Both the position numbers and the translations under genes were made by a program. Under the pieces are notes generated by a model. That model was given only the letters and a program-made list of their open reading frames with translations, did no database searches and was not told where the DNA came from. From Flammeovirgaceae bacterium UBA5867 (GTDB lineage Bacteria; Bacteroidota; Bacteroidia; Cytophagales; Cyclobacteriaceae): a stretch of DNA of 9,768 bases. This document shows, piece after piece, positions 1 to 6,788 of this stretch. Each line of letters starts with the position of its first letter. Position 1 is the first letter of the stretch. The stretch is taken from the NCBI GenBank assembly GCA_002432545.1, contig DJFR01000212.1, forward strand, positions 1 to 9,768. The letters run 5' to 3'.

Positions 1-1758
1 AAAGCATTCTGCTTCCAGGATTCACCAAGACGCGCGCACTCTATTGCAGCGCAAGGTGGTATTAACGCAGCAAAGAACTATAAGAACGATGGCGACTCTG
101 TCTATCGTTTATTCTATGATACGATTAAAGGTGGCGACTTCCGCGCACGCGAAGCCAATGTATACCGCCTGGCCGATGTATCCAGAAATATTATTGATCA
201 GTGCGTAGCACAAGGTGTACCTTTTGCGCGTGAATATGGTGGCTTGCTTGACAACCGCTCTTTTGGTGGTGCTCAGGTATCGCGTACGTTCTATGCCCGC
301 GGACAAACCGGACAACAACTATTGCTCGGTGCATATGGTGCGTTGGAACGTCAGATCGGATTAGGAAACGTAACCATGTACAACCGCCACGAAATGGTGG
401 AAGTTGTAACCATCGATGGTAAAGCGCGTGGTATCATTGCCCGCAATCTTATCACCGGTAAACTGGAACGTTACTTCTCTCACGCAGTAATTCTTGCGAC
501 TGGCGGATACGGTAACGTGTTCTTCCTTTCTACCAATGCGATGGGAAGTAACGTAACAGCAGCATGGAAGGCTCACAAGAAAGGTGCATACTTCGCTAAC
601 CCTTGCTATACACAAATTCACCCTACTTGTATACCGGTAACCGGTGACTATCAATCCAAGCTTACGCTGATGTCTGAATCATTGCGTAACGATGGTCGCG
701 TGTGGGTACCGAAGACAAGAGAAGATGCCAAAGCCATTCGCGAAGGCAAAAAGAAACCGGAAGACATCAGAGAAGAGGATCGCGATTACTACCTCGAAAG
801 AAAATATCCTTCATACGGAAACCTGTGTCCCCGTGATATAGCATCGCGCGCAGCGAAAGAAGCGTGTGATGATGGTCGCGGTATAGTACCATCAGGTTTT
901 GGTGTATTCCTTGATTTCGCTGATGCTATCAAGCGCCTTGGTATAGATGTAGTGAAGGCTCGCTATGGTGAATTGTTTCCGATGTATCAGAACATCACCA
1001 ACGAAGATCCGCTGAAGACTCCGATGAAGATATACCCTGCAGTTCACTATACCATGGGTGGTCTCTGGGTTGACTATGAATTGATGACCAGCATCAAAGG
1101 TTTATACTGTTTAGGTGAAGCTAACTTTAGCGACCACGGTGCAAACCGTTTAGGAGCTTCTGCCCTGATGCAAGGTCTTGCGGATGGATACTTCGTAATT
1201 CCATATACTATCGGTAATTATTTATCAGGTGAAATATTTACCAAGCCTATATCGCTTGATCACCCTGCATTTGTGGAGGCCGAGAAAGAAGTTCAGGCTC
1301 GTTCTGAAAAGCTGATAAACATTAAAGGAAAGAAAACTGTTGATGATCTGCACAAGCAATTAGGCAAGATTATGTGGGAGTACTGTGGTATGGCCCGCAC
1401 AGCAGAAGGTTTGACTAAGGCAAGAAAGATGATCCAGGATCTACGCAAAGAGTTCTGGAGCGATGTAAATATTCCTGGTTCTCTGAATGAATTCAATCCG
1501 GAGTTTGATAAAGCCGGCCGTGTCGCTGACTTTATTGAATTGGGAGAACTGATGGTGGTCGATGCATTGAACAGAAATGAATCCTGTGGTGGTCACTTCC
1601 GCTCTGAATATGAAGAAGGAGGCGAAGCGAAACGCGATGACGAGAACTACGCTTATGTAGCAGCATGGGAGCACACTTCGGTTGATACCGATCCTGTGAT
1701 GCACAAGGAGTCTTTGGTTTACGAGAATATAGAAATGCAAGTAAGAAGCTATAAATAA
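1..1758 (+). CDS. sdhA: Succinate dehydrogenase/fumarate reductase flavoprotein subunit, 5'-truncated by window edge
   Basis: Catalytic FAD subunit of complex II, which interconverts succinate and fumarate on the inner face of the cytoplasmic membrane. The frame is open from base 1 and runs 585 codons to TAA. Relatives are about 640 residues, so roughly 50 N-terminal residues, including the GxGxxG dinucleotide-binding loop, lie off the left edge. Visible residue 13 is the His of 'RRAHSIAAQGG', the expected covalent FAD attachment site. Other family sites are His207 in 'HPT', Arg278 in 'CPRDIASR' (the proton-relay arginine by analogy with E. coli Arg286), His349 in 'HYTMGG' and Arg383 in 'GEANFSDHGANRLG'. 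Ser225 in 'LMSESLRNDG' stands where E. coli has a Thr, as is usual in this subfamily. The C-terminal 'GGHFRSEY' is intact. A TTG at 244 is internal, not the start. sdhB follows after 9 bp, so they are co-transcribed; a cytochrome b subunit gene is expected upstream. Whether it runs as dehydrogenase or fumarate reductase cannot be told from sequence. Confidence 0.97.
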   Translation, partial: KAFCFQDSPRRAHSIAAQGGINAAKNYKNDGDSVYRLFYDTIKGGDFRAREANVYRLADVSRNIIDQCVAQGVPFAREYGGLLDNRSFGGAQVSRTFYARGQTGQQLLLGAYGALERQIGLGNVTMYNRHEMVEVVTIDGKARGIIARNLITGKLERYFSHAVILATGGYGNVFFLSTNAMGSNVTAAWKAHKKGAYFANPCYTQIHPTCIPVTGDYQSKLTLMSESLRNDGRVWVPKTREDAKAIREGKKKPEDIREEDRDYYLERKYPSYGNLCPRDIASRAAKEACDDGRGIVPSGFGVFLDFADAIKRLGIDVVKARYGELFPMYQNITNEDPLKTPMKIYPAVHYTMGGLWVDYELMTSIKGLYCLGEANFSDHGANRLGASALMQGLADGYFVIPYTIGNYLSGEIFTKPISLDHPAFVEAEKEVQARSEKLINIKGKKTVDDLHKQLGKIMWEYCGMARTAEGLTKARKMIQDLRKEFWSDVNIPGSLNEFNPEFDKAGRVADFIELGELMVVDALNRNESCGGHFRSEYEEGGEAKRDDENYAYVAAWEHTSVDTDPVMHKESLVYENIEMQVRSYK

Positions 1759-1767
1759 CAAGGGATC

Positions 1768-2541
1768 ATGAAATTTAACTTAAAGGTTTGGCGCCAGAAA
1801 AATGCTAATACACCAGGTAAGTTAGTAGACTATAGCATTGATAACATTAATGCAGACATGTCGTTCCTGGAAATGGTTGACATATTGAACGACAACCTGG
1901 TACGCAAAGGCGAAGAGCCTATCGCGTTTGATCATGATTGCCGCGAAGGTATCTGTGGTATGTGCAGTATGTATATAAATGGTCGTGCACACGGCCCGCA
2001 TCACGCAGCCACAACATGCCAGCTATATATGCGCACGTTTACCGATGGTGATACGATCTATGTAGAACCGTGGAGATCGAAAGCATTTCCTGTTATCAAA
2101 GATCTTGTAACGGATCGTAATGCGTTTGATCGCATCATTGCATCCGGAGGTTTTGTGAGTGTCAATACAGGTCAGGCACAAGATGCCAACAACCTTCCTG
2201 TAAATAAAGACGATGCTGAAAAAGCAATGGATGCTGCTGCCTGTATAGGCTGCGGTGCCTGCGTAGCCGCTTGTCCGAACTCTTCAGCGATGTTGTTCGT
2301 GTCTGCTAAAATTTCACAATTGGCTTTGTTACCGCAAGGACAACCAGAGCGCGATCGCAGAGCCATGTCTATGGTAACGCAGATGGATGAAGAAGGCTTT
2401 GGTAACTGTACCAACATCGGTGCGTGCGAAGCAGAGTGCCCGAAAGAGATCAAGTTAACCAACATTGCACGCATGAACCGCGACTATTTCTCTGCGTCTT
2501 TTGGTTCAGAAGAAACAGTTTCAAATGGTGGGGGGCATTAA
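1768..2541 (+). CDS. sdhB: Succinate dehydrogenase/fumarate reductase iron-sulfur subunit
   Basis: Electron-transfer subunit of complex II, carrying electrons between the SdhA flavin and the quinone site through three clusters. It is full length (257 residues), with an ATG preceded by AAGGGA. The N-terminal ferredoxin domain has the 2Fe-2S ligands Cys58, Cys63, Cys66 and Cys84. The last gap (17 residues, 'SMYINGRAHGPHH...') is longer than in E. coli but usual for Bacteroidota. The C-terminal domain has Cys159-x2-Cys162-x2-Cys165-x3-Cys169 and Cys214-x5-Cys220-x3-Cys224. By homology Cys159/162/165/224 bind 4Fe-4S and Cys169/214/220 bind 3Fe-4S; the x5 gap, with Ile217 in place of a fourth Cys, is the hallmark of the 3Fe cluster. 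It lies 9 bp after sdhA and is followed by a strong terminator, so it is the last gene of the operon. No unusual feature. Confidence 0.97.
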   Translation: MKFNLKVWRQKNANTPGKLVDYSIDNINADMSFLEMVDILNDNLVRKGEEPIAFDHDCREGICGMCSMYINGRAHGPHHAATTCQLYMRTFTDGDTIYVEPWRSKAFPVIKDLVTDRNAFDRIIASGGFVSVNTGQAQDANNLPVNKDDAEKAMDAAACIGCGACVAACPNSSAMLFVSAKISQLALLPQGQPERDRRAMSMVTQMDEEGFGNCTNIGACEAECPKEIKLTNIARMNRDYFSASFGSEETVSNGGGH

Positions 2542-2569
2542 TCAAATCCCATCCATTCTCTAAATAATA

Positions 2570-2598
2570 AAAAAGGCTGAAGCACATTCAGCCTTTTT
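2570..2598 (+). terminator. Intrinsic terminator after sdhB
   Basis: AAAAAGGCTGA (2570-2580) is complementary to TCAGCCTTTTT (2588-2598). A further A-T pair (2581/2587) gives a 12 bp stem with loop GCACA, and more T residues follow (TTTTTCTTTTTT). It starts 28 bp after the sdhB stop, so it ends the sdh transcript. The A tract on the left flank makes it potentially active in the other direction, but no minus-strand gene ends here. Confidence 0.9.
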
Positions 2599-2714
2599 CT
2601 TTTTTAATGATATAACGAATCCGCTATTCAATCGCTCGCTTTCAAAAACAACATCCGCAAGCTTAAATGCATTGCCATGCATATTAAATTTACTACAGGC
2701 AGATCTTAAATCGA

Positions 2715-2744
2715 TTGTTTAAATTTTTACTTTTTATAGATTTG
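2715..2744 (+). promoter_or_regulatory. Bacteroidota-type promoter for the GT2 gene
   Basis: TTG at 2715-2717, a 19 nt spacer, then TAGATTTG at 2737-2744, an exact match to the TAnnTTTG -7 consensus used by the Bacteroidota primary sigma factor. Transcription would start near 2750, leaving a leader of only about 13 nt that contains AAAGGAA (2754-2760) just before the GTG start. The upstream terminator and this site together make the gene a separate transcription unit. Confidence 0.65.
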
Positions 2745-2763
2745 TCAGTAACCAAAGGAAGTC

Positions 2764-3516
2764 GTGAGTAATGCAATTGTCATAATTCCTACCTACAAGG
2801 AACGGGAGAATATTCGCTCGATCATAGATACCGTATTTGCGTTACCAAAAGAATTTCACATCCTGATCGTAGATGATAACTCCCCGGACGGAACCGCGCA
2901 GATCGTAGAGCAACTCCAGGAAGCTTACAACACTCCGGCTGAAACAAAACTACATTTACTAAAACGTCCTGGTAAACTTGGCTTAGGCACAGCCTATATT
3001 ACAGGTTTTAAATTCGCGCTCGAGCGCGGATATGAGTATATATTGGAAATGGATGCCGATTTTTCGCACGACCCGAAAGACCTGGTACATCTATACCTTT
3101 CTTGTGCAGAATTCGGAAGCGATGTGTCAATCGGTTCGCGTTATGCTACGGGAGTAAACGTAGTAAACTGGCCTATGGGCCGTGTGCTCCTATCCTATTT
3201 TGCGAGTAGCTATGTTCGACTCATCACCAGCATTCCGGTTCATGATACCACAGCGGGCTTTGTTTGTTATAGCCGTAAAGTATTGGAAACTATAGCACTC
3301 GACCAGATACGATTTGTAGGCTATGCCTTCCAGATCGAAATGAAATTTATAGCGTGGAAGTTCGGCTTTGTATTGAAAGAAGTGCCGATCATTTTTACCG
3401 ATCGTACACGGGGCGAATCCAAAATGTCGCCTGGTATATTCAAGGAAGCATTCTTTGGTGTTTTACAAATGACCATCCAAAGCTGGTTCAAGAAATATAT
3501 ACCGGCACAGCCCTAA
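2764..3516 (+). CDS. GT2 glycosyltransferase, polyprenol monophosphomannose synthase (DPM1-like)
   Basis: A GT-A fold glycosyltransferase of the dolichol/polyprenol-phosphate mannose synthase group. These enzymes move mannose (or a related sugar) from GDP-sugar to a polyprenyl phosphate at the cytoplasmic membrane, making a lipid-linked donor for enzymes acting outside. In order: 'VIIPTYKERENI' (6-17) and 'DDNSPDGT' (37-44) for nucleotide binding; metal-binding 'DAD' (97-99, in 'EMDADFSHDP'); 'GSRY' (124-127); 'DTTAGF' (161-166); 'GYAFQIE' (186-192); and the 'RGESKM' motif ending at 221. At 250 residues it is the catalytic domain only, without the C-terminal membrane helices some bacterial members carry. 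The start is GTG: SD-like AAAGGAA precedes it, 'MSNAIVIIPTYKE' is the usual family N-terminus, and the nearby ATG at 2771 is out of frame. Sugar specificity is inferred; no acceptor glycosyltransferase is in the window. Confidence 0.9.
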   Translation: MSNAIVIIPTYKERENIRSIIDTVFALPKEFHILIVDDNSPDGTAQIVEQLQEAYNTPAETKLHLLKRPGKLGLGTAYITGFKFALERGYEYILEMDADFSHDPKDLVHLYLSCAEFGSDVSIGSRYATGVNVVNWPMGRVLLSYFASSYVRLITSIPVHDTTAGFVCYSRKVLETIALDQIRFVGYAFQIEMKFIAWKFGFVLKEVPIIFTDRTRGESKMSPGIFKEAFFGVLQMTIQSWFKKYIPAQP

Positions 3517-3548
3517 AAAAATGGTTGACCTTTTTCAGATCAACCATT
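3515..3548 (-). terminator. Terminator for the leftward 185-residue gene, overlapping the GT2 stop
   Basis: AATGGTTGA (3520-3528) pairs with TCAACCATT (3540-3548), giving a 9 bp stem with an 11 nt loop. Read leftwards, the stem runs straight into seven U residues (complement of A 3515-3521, the first of which also lies at the stem base). This is the correct orientation for a transcript ending after the stop at 3571. The A tract overlaps the TAA of the GT2 gene (3514-3516). On the plus strand no T run follows the hairpin, so it would be a weak terminator for GT2. Confidence 0.6.
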
Positions 3549-3570
3549 CAGATTAAAGTGTTTTGAAAGC

Positions 3571-4128
3571 CTAATCTTGCAAGCCTACGAAAGTGATAGG
3601 GCCAACGTGCGACTTCACCAGTTCCAGATCCGGTTCGGTGATCTCGGCTTCGTAGCCATCTTCCTTTAGCATGTTGAGAATGTCTTCCGCAGCTTCACGC
3701 TGTTTGTAGATGTGGTAATCTTCCCTTGCAAAAACAGGGTAACGACCCAACTTCTGCTCGCGATCAACAAAGTTAAAACCACATAAAAACAGTTTGCTGT
3801 TTGCATGCTGAATGCGGTAAAGTGGCATCTGCGGATACTTCTGCAGCCATTCTACAACATCTTCGCGTGTACCTTGTACAATTTCCGTCAGCTTAAAAAT
3901 CCGCATTACTTCGCCTTGGTTGGGCTTGTCCAACATGCGCAGGTCAAAGTTGTGAACATAAGCAGACAGACCAACACATCCGCATAATACCATAAGCGGA
4001 TTCTGTGCATCACCGTGCAACCGCACATCGAGGTTTTTAGCATTAAAAAACGCTTGAAGCCTGCGGTTTCGCTTCTGGATTGTTGATGTCAGGTCAGGCC
4101 TGACAGGATTTTTGAATTTTAATTGCAT
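3571..4128 (-). CDS. Conserved-looking hypothetical protein, 185 residues
   Basis: I do not recognise the family. It is a soluble-looking protein with no signal peptide and no membrane helix. The N-terminus is basic ('IQKRNRRLQAFFNAKN', residues 17-32). A hydrophobic stretch with two cysteines follows ('LMVLCGCVG', Cys49 and Cys51), then a mixed alpha/beta region ('REDVVEWLQKY', 88-98; 'LFLCGFNF', 113-120, with Cys116), and a C-terminal part with a predicted helix 'AAEDILNMLKEDGYEAEI' (146-163). Codon use resembles its neighbours, and it has its own promoter-like site and terminator, so it is probably a real gene. The ATG at 4126-4128 is the first in frame after the promoter and has no Shine-Dalgarno sequence. 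The permease gene upstream on the same strand ends 93 bp away. No function is claimed. Confidence 0.8.
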   Translation of the reverse strand: MQLKFKNPVRPDLTSTIQKRNRRLQAFFNAKNLDVRLHGDAQNPLMVLCGCVGLSAYVHNFDLRMLDKPNQGEVMRIFKLTEIVQGTREDVVEWLQKYPQMPLYRIQHANSKLFLCGFNFVDREQKLGRYPVFAREDYHIYKQREAAEDILNMLKEDGYEAEITEPDLELVKSHVGPITFVGLQD

Positions 4129-4149
4129 GACATTAAAACATTTCTGTAT

Positions 4150-4163
4150 AAGGTGGGCTCCTT
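4150..4163 (-). other. Small hairpin at the predicted 5' end of the 185-residue gene's mRNA
   Basis: AAGG (4150-4153) and CCTT (4160-4163) can pair around TGGGCT, right where transcription from the adjacent leftward promoter should begin. Read leftwards, the right arm contains AAGGAG, a perfect anti-16S match, but it lies about 30 nt from the ATG, too far to serve as its ribosome binding site. A four-pair stem is weak, so this may be chance or a 5'-end stabiliser. Confidence 0.2.
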
Positions 4164-4170
4164 ACAATAA

Positions 4171-4178
4171 CAAAAGTA
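4171..4178 (-). promoter_or_regulatory. Bacteroidota-type -7 element for the 185-residue gene
   Basis: The plus-strand CAAAAGTA reads TACTTTTG leftwards, an exact TAnnTTTG match. Transcription would start around 4165, giving a leader of about 37 nt before the ATG. No clear TTG -33 box lies at the ideal distance (the region reads ATCGTTTAAAC), so the site rests on the -7 element and on its position in the gap between two same-strand genes. Confidence 0.45.
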
Positions 4179-4204
4179 GGAAATTATTTGAAGTTTAAAC
4201 GATT

Positions 4205-4223
4205 ATTAACATTGATTAACATT
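4205..4223. repeat. Two direct copies of ATTAACATT
   Basis: ATTAACATT occurs at 4205-4213 and again at 4215-4223, separated by one base. The second copy overlaps the stop codon of the permease gene (4222-4224), and both lie upstream of the leftward promoter of the 185-residue gene. The 10 bp periodicity equals one helical turn, which would suit a dimeric regulator, but an AT-rich spacer can give this by chance. Confidence 0.3.
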
Positions 4224-5442
4224 AATCAAAACGAATCGCCTTTATCGGGCTTACGCGCGTAATTACCATGGTTGGCACCAGCAGCACCACCGTAACAACC
4301 AGGAAGGTAGTCAGGTTTAATAATCCCACGATCTCCCAATGCCAGCTAATGGGCACAACGCTCATATAATAATCGTGTGGATTCAATTTAACGAATTTGA
4401 ATCGATATTGGAGATAACACAATCCTAAACCAATTACATTACCCAACAGAAGACCCTTGAGTATCAGACTCACGCCCTGATAAACAAAGATCGATCGTAT
4501 AAGTTTATCACCTCCGCCTAACGCTTTCAGCATACCAATCATTTGTGTTCGTTCCATTACGAGTATCAACACAATGGAAATCATATTTACACAAACCACT
4601 GTAAGAATTATACCAAGCAGAATATTTACCTGCCTGCTTAACAGGTTGAGCCATTCAAACACCTGCTGATAGCGATCACTTACACGCTCAATGTTCAGAT
4701 CGAAATCCATCTTCTGCCCTATAGCAAGGCCTGCATCATCAATATAGTCTACATCTTTGGTAAATACTTCGATGCCACCGGCCAGGCTATCAGACCAGTC
4801 ATTCAATCGCTGAATCAAACGTATATCGCCTATAATTACTTTACTATCAAAATATTCGGAAAGGTTCGTTTCATAGATGCCCACCACTTTCAACTTTCGA
4901 AAGCGCGGAGGATTCTGAAAGAAGTGAACGATAATATTATCACCGACCTTCAGATTGAGTTTATCGGAGATGATCTTGCTGATAACAACCTCGTTTGCAT
5001 AACCAGCATCAGGGAACTGTATAAATTTTCCTTCCAGTAAATTTTCTTCGAACGATTTTTTGTCAAAACTTTTCCCCACTCCTTTCATAACAACACCCAG
5101 CACTTCTTCATCCGTTTTTACCAACCCGGCCTTGTGTGAAAATTCCTGTACATGCCGAACATTCGGATAACGTTCCGGATGATCATATACATCTATATGA
5201 AATTTCATCGGCTGTTCATCCGTAGAATTATTCATGGTGAAGCGCGTAATCATCAGGTGACCGCTAAAACTATATATCTTGTTCTTCACTGTTTCCTGAA
5301 ATCCTTTCATGATCAGAAACGAAACAATAGCAGCACCCAATCCAATACCAATGCTGAAGATCGCGATCCGATGGATAGTAGATGAGAAGCCTTGCTTTTG
5401 TTCGCGGCTTATTCTTTTAGATATGAAATACGAAAGGTTCAA
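4222..5442 (-). CDS. ABC transporter permease, LolC/LolE-like (FtsX/MacB_PCD architecture)
   Basis: Inner-membrane permease of the type that, with an ATPase such as LolD, extracts lipoproteins from the inner membrane. 406 residues. One helix near the N-terminus ('IAIFSIGIGLGAAIVSFLIM', 26-45) is followed by a large periplasmic domain (about 46-265, MacB_PCD-like) and an FtsX domain with three helices. These are about 272-296 ('LLGIILTVVCVNMISIVLIL'), 318-342 and 372-394. 'MERTQMIGMLKALGG' is the conserved cytoplasmic coupling loop, and the C-terminus 'RVSPIKAIRFD' is the family ending. The start is TTG at 5440-5442: it is the third codon after an in-frame TAA, it gives the usual 'MNLSYFISKRI' N-terminus, and GAAGAG lies directly before it. 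The next ATG (Met45) would remove helix 1. No ATPase gene lies beside it, as is common in Bacteroidota. Lipoprotein release is inferred by family; related FtsX proteins do other jobs. Confidence 0.87.
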   Translation of the reverse strand: MNLSYFISKRISREQKQGFSSTIHRIAIFSIGIGLGAAIVSFLIMKGFQETVKNKIYSFSGHLMITRFTMNNSTDEQPMKFHIDVYDHPERYPNVRHVQEFSHKAGLVKTDEEVLGVVMKGVGKSFDKKSFEENLLEGKFIQFPDAGYANEVVISKIISDKLNLKVGDNIIVHFFQNPPRFRKLKVVGIYETNLSEYFDSKVIIGDIRLIQRLNDWSDSLAGGIEVFTKDVDYIDDAGLAIGQKMDFDLNIERVSDRYQQVFEWLNLLSRQVNILLGIILTVVCVNMISIVLILVMERTQMIGMLKALGGGDKLIRSIFVYQGVSLILKGLLLGNVIGLGLCYLQYRFKFVKLNPHDYYMSVVPISWHWEIVGLLNLTTFLVVTVVLLVPTMVITRVSPIKAIRFD

Positions 5443-5532
5443 CTCTTCTTACTAACTTTTCAGCGTAATGACTGATGCAAAATAGGATTTGAAAAGCCCA
5501 TAATCAAAGACTATCATCTTTAATAACTGTGT
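5443..5532. promoter_or_regulatory. Divergent promoter region between the permease and namZ genes
   Basis: This 90 bp gap separates divergent genes and must hold both promoters. Leftwards, TTTG (complement of 5505-5508), a 20 nt spacer and TATTTTG (complement of 5478-5484) make a near-consensus site one base short in the -7 element. It would give a leader of about 30 nt before the TTG start. Rightwards, TTTG at 5488-5491 followed after 20 nt by TATCATCT (5512-5519) is a weaker candidate. The two overlap, so initiation in one direction could compete with the other. Confidence 0.35.
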
Positions 5533-6753
5533 ATGAGACTAAAAATATTATTTCTGTTGCTGGCGAGTGTTGCCTGTCGCAGTCCTAAAAATACAGCCAC
5601 GACTACAACGCCTCCTCCCATCGAGAAACCTCCCGTTGTTGAACAGCCTGCACCGGTAAGCAAGCCGGGCAAGCTCGCGCTGGGTGCCGAGCAACTTGAT
5701 TTACTGCTCAGCAAACTGCAGAACAAGCGGGTTGCGCTGGTGGTCAATCAGACTTCCATAGTCGGTAAAAAACATCTGGCTGATACGTTGAAGAGCCTGG
5801 GCGCAAACCTCGTAAAAATATTTGGTCCGGAGCACGGCTTTCGCGGAGCTGCTGCCGATGGTGAACATGTGAAAGATGGTGTTGACAGCAAGACCGGCTT
5901 ACCGGTGGTATCGCTATATGGCAAAAATTATAAACCTACTCCCGAACAACTCAGCAATGTCGATTTTGTTGTGTTCGATATTCAGGATGTAGGCACGCGG
6001 TTCTATACCTATATCAGCACCATGCACTATATGATGGAGGCCTGTGCAGAGTTGAATAAAAAGATGTTCATTCTCGACAGACCCAATCCCAATGCCTATG
6101 TTGACGGGCCGATGAACCAGCACCCGCTAAAAGCATTGGTAGCGATGCATGCTATACCGATTACACACGGACTTACGGTGGGAGAATTAGCGCACATGAT
6201 CAACGGAGAAGGCTGGCTTGCAAATCATGTTAAATGCGACATCGAGGTGATACAGATGAAGAATTGGAAACACACGGATGACTATTCTTTGCCGGTACGT
6301 CCTTCACCGAACCTTCCCAACGACCAGGCTATACGCTTGTATCCATCAATCTGTTTATTTGAAGGTACGGTGATTAGTGTAGGCAGAGGAACACAGATAC
6401 CTTTCCAGATATTGGGCAACCCGGAACTAAAAAACATGCCGTTCCAATTTACACCTGTAAGTATACCCGGTATGTCTACATCACCTCCCCTTGAAAATAA
6501 ATTGTGCTACGGACTGGATTTACGAAATGTACCTACTGAGAGAAAGATTGATCTTAAATATGTGATCCAACTATATAGAGCCTATCCGGACAAAGAAAAA
6601 TTCTTTATTCCCTACTTCGACACCCTGGCGGGCACCACCGAGCTGAAGCAACAAATCAAGGACGGCCTTACCGAAGAGCAAATACGTGAAACATGGAAAG
6701 CCGGGCTTGAAGAATATAAAAAGAAAAGAGAAAAGTATCTGCTATATCCGTAA
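5533..6753 (+). CDS. namZ: DUF1343 / NamZ-family exo-beta-N-acetylmuramidase lipoprotein (GH171-like)
   Basis: Family DUF1343 (B. subtilis YbbC, renamed NamZ) removes terminal MurNAc residues from peptidoglycan fragments, feeding cell-wall recycling. 406 residues, complete. The first 14 residues are a short hydrophobic signal ending 'LLLASVAC', with Cys15 as likely lipidation site; Ser at -3 is not ideal, so lipidation is probable rather than certain. A Thr/Pro-rich tether follows (21-46), then the catalytic domain. Family motifs: 'FGPEHGFRG' (97-105; Glu100 is a candidate catalytic residue), 'FDIQDVGTRFYTYIS' (148-162), 'LDRPNPN' (181-187), 'HGLTVGELA' (212-220), 'RPSPNLP' (256-262), 'FEGTVISVGRGTQIPF' (276-291) and a C-terminal 'YLLYP'. 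ATG at 5533 is the only start giving the signal peptide. The endonuclease III gene follows after 35 bp and may share the transcript. Substrate is inferred from the family. Confidence 0.88.
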   Translation: MRLKILFLLLASVACRSPKNTATTTTPPPIEKPPVVEQPAPVSKPGKLALGAEQLDLLLSKLQNKRVALVVNQTSIVGKKHLADTLKSLGANLVKIFGPEHGFRGAAADGEHVKDGVDSKTGLPVVSLYGKNYKPTPEQLSNVDFVVFDIQDVGTRFYTYISTMHYMMEACAELNKKMFILDRPNPNAYVDGPMNQHPLKALVAMHAIPITHGLTVGELAHMINGEGWLANHVKCDIEVIQMKNWKHTDDYSLPVRPSPNLPNDQAIRLYPSICLFEGTVISVGRGTQIPFQILGNPELKNMPFQFTPVSIPGMSTSPPLENKLCYGLDLRNVPTERKIDLKYVIQLYRAYPDKEKFFIPYFDTLAGTTELKQQIKDGLTEEQIRETWKAGLEEYKKKREKYLLYP

Positions 6754-6754
6754 G

Positions 6755-6769
6755 CAGTTATACAGTTAT
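6755..6769. repeat. Tandem CAGTTAT pair in the namZ-nth spacer
   Basis: CAGTTAT at 6755-6761 and 6763-6769 with one base between. It fills much of the 35 bp gap before nth. No hairpin or promoter consensus is visible there, so read-through from namZ is the simplest model for nth expression. Confidence 0.25.
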
Positions 6770-6788
6770 TTATACCGGCTATTATTCT

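Noticed and set aside
244..246. TTG as the start of a 504-residue SdhA
   Set aside because: The frame is open upstream to base 1 and encodes the FAD-linked His motif and other conserved SdhA sequence, so the gene is cut by the window edge, not started here.
361..654. Open frame of 97 codons on the minus strand inside sdhA
   Set aside because: It lies opposite a highly conserved coding region and shows no family features; a shadow of sdhA codon use. The same applies to 1441-1761, 1822-2004 and 2172-2474 on the minus strand.
2600..2714. Possible small RNA or riboswitch between the sdhB terminator and the GT2 promoter
   Set aside because: No promoter consensus, stable hairpin or U tract seen in this AT-rich stretch; nothing supports a gene.
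3354..3566. Open frame of 70 codons on the plus strand over the end of GT2
   Set aside because: It overlaps the conserved C-terminal GT2 motifs in another frame and runs through the terminator hairpin; no sign of a real product.
4093..4104. Perfect 12 bp palindrome GTCAGGCCTGAC
   Set aside because: It lies inside the coding region of the 185-residue protein near its N-terminus, as a single copy; chance is the simplest explanation, though a regulator site cannot be fully excluded.
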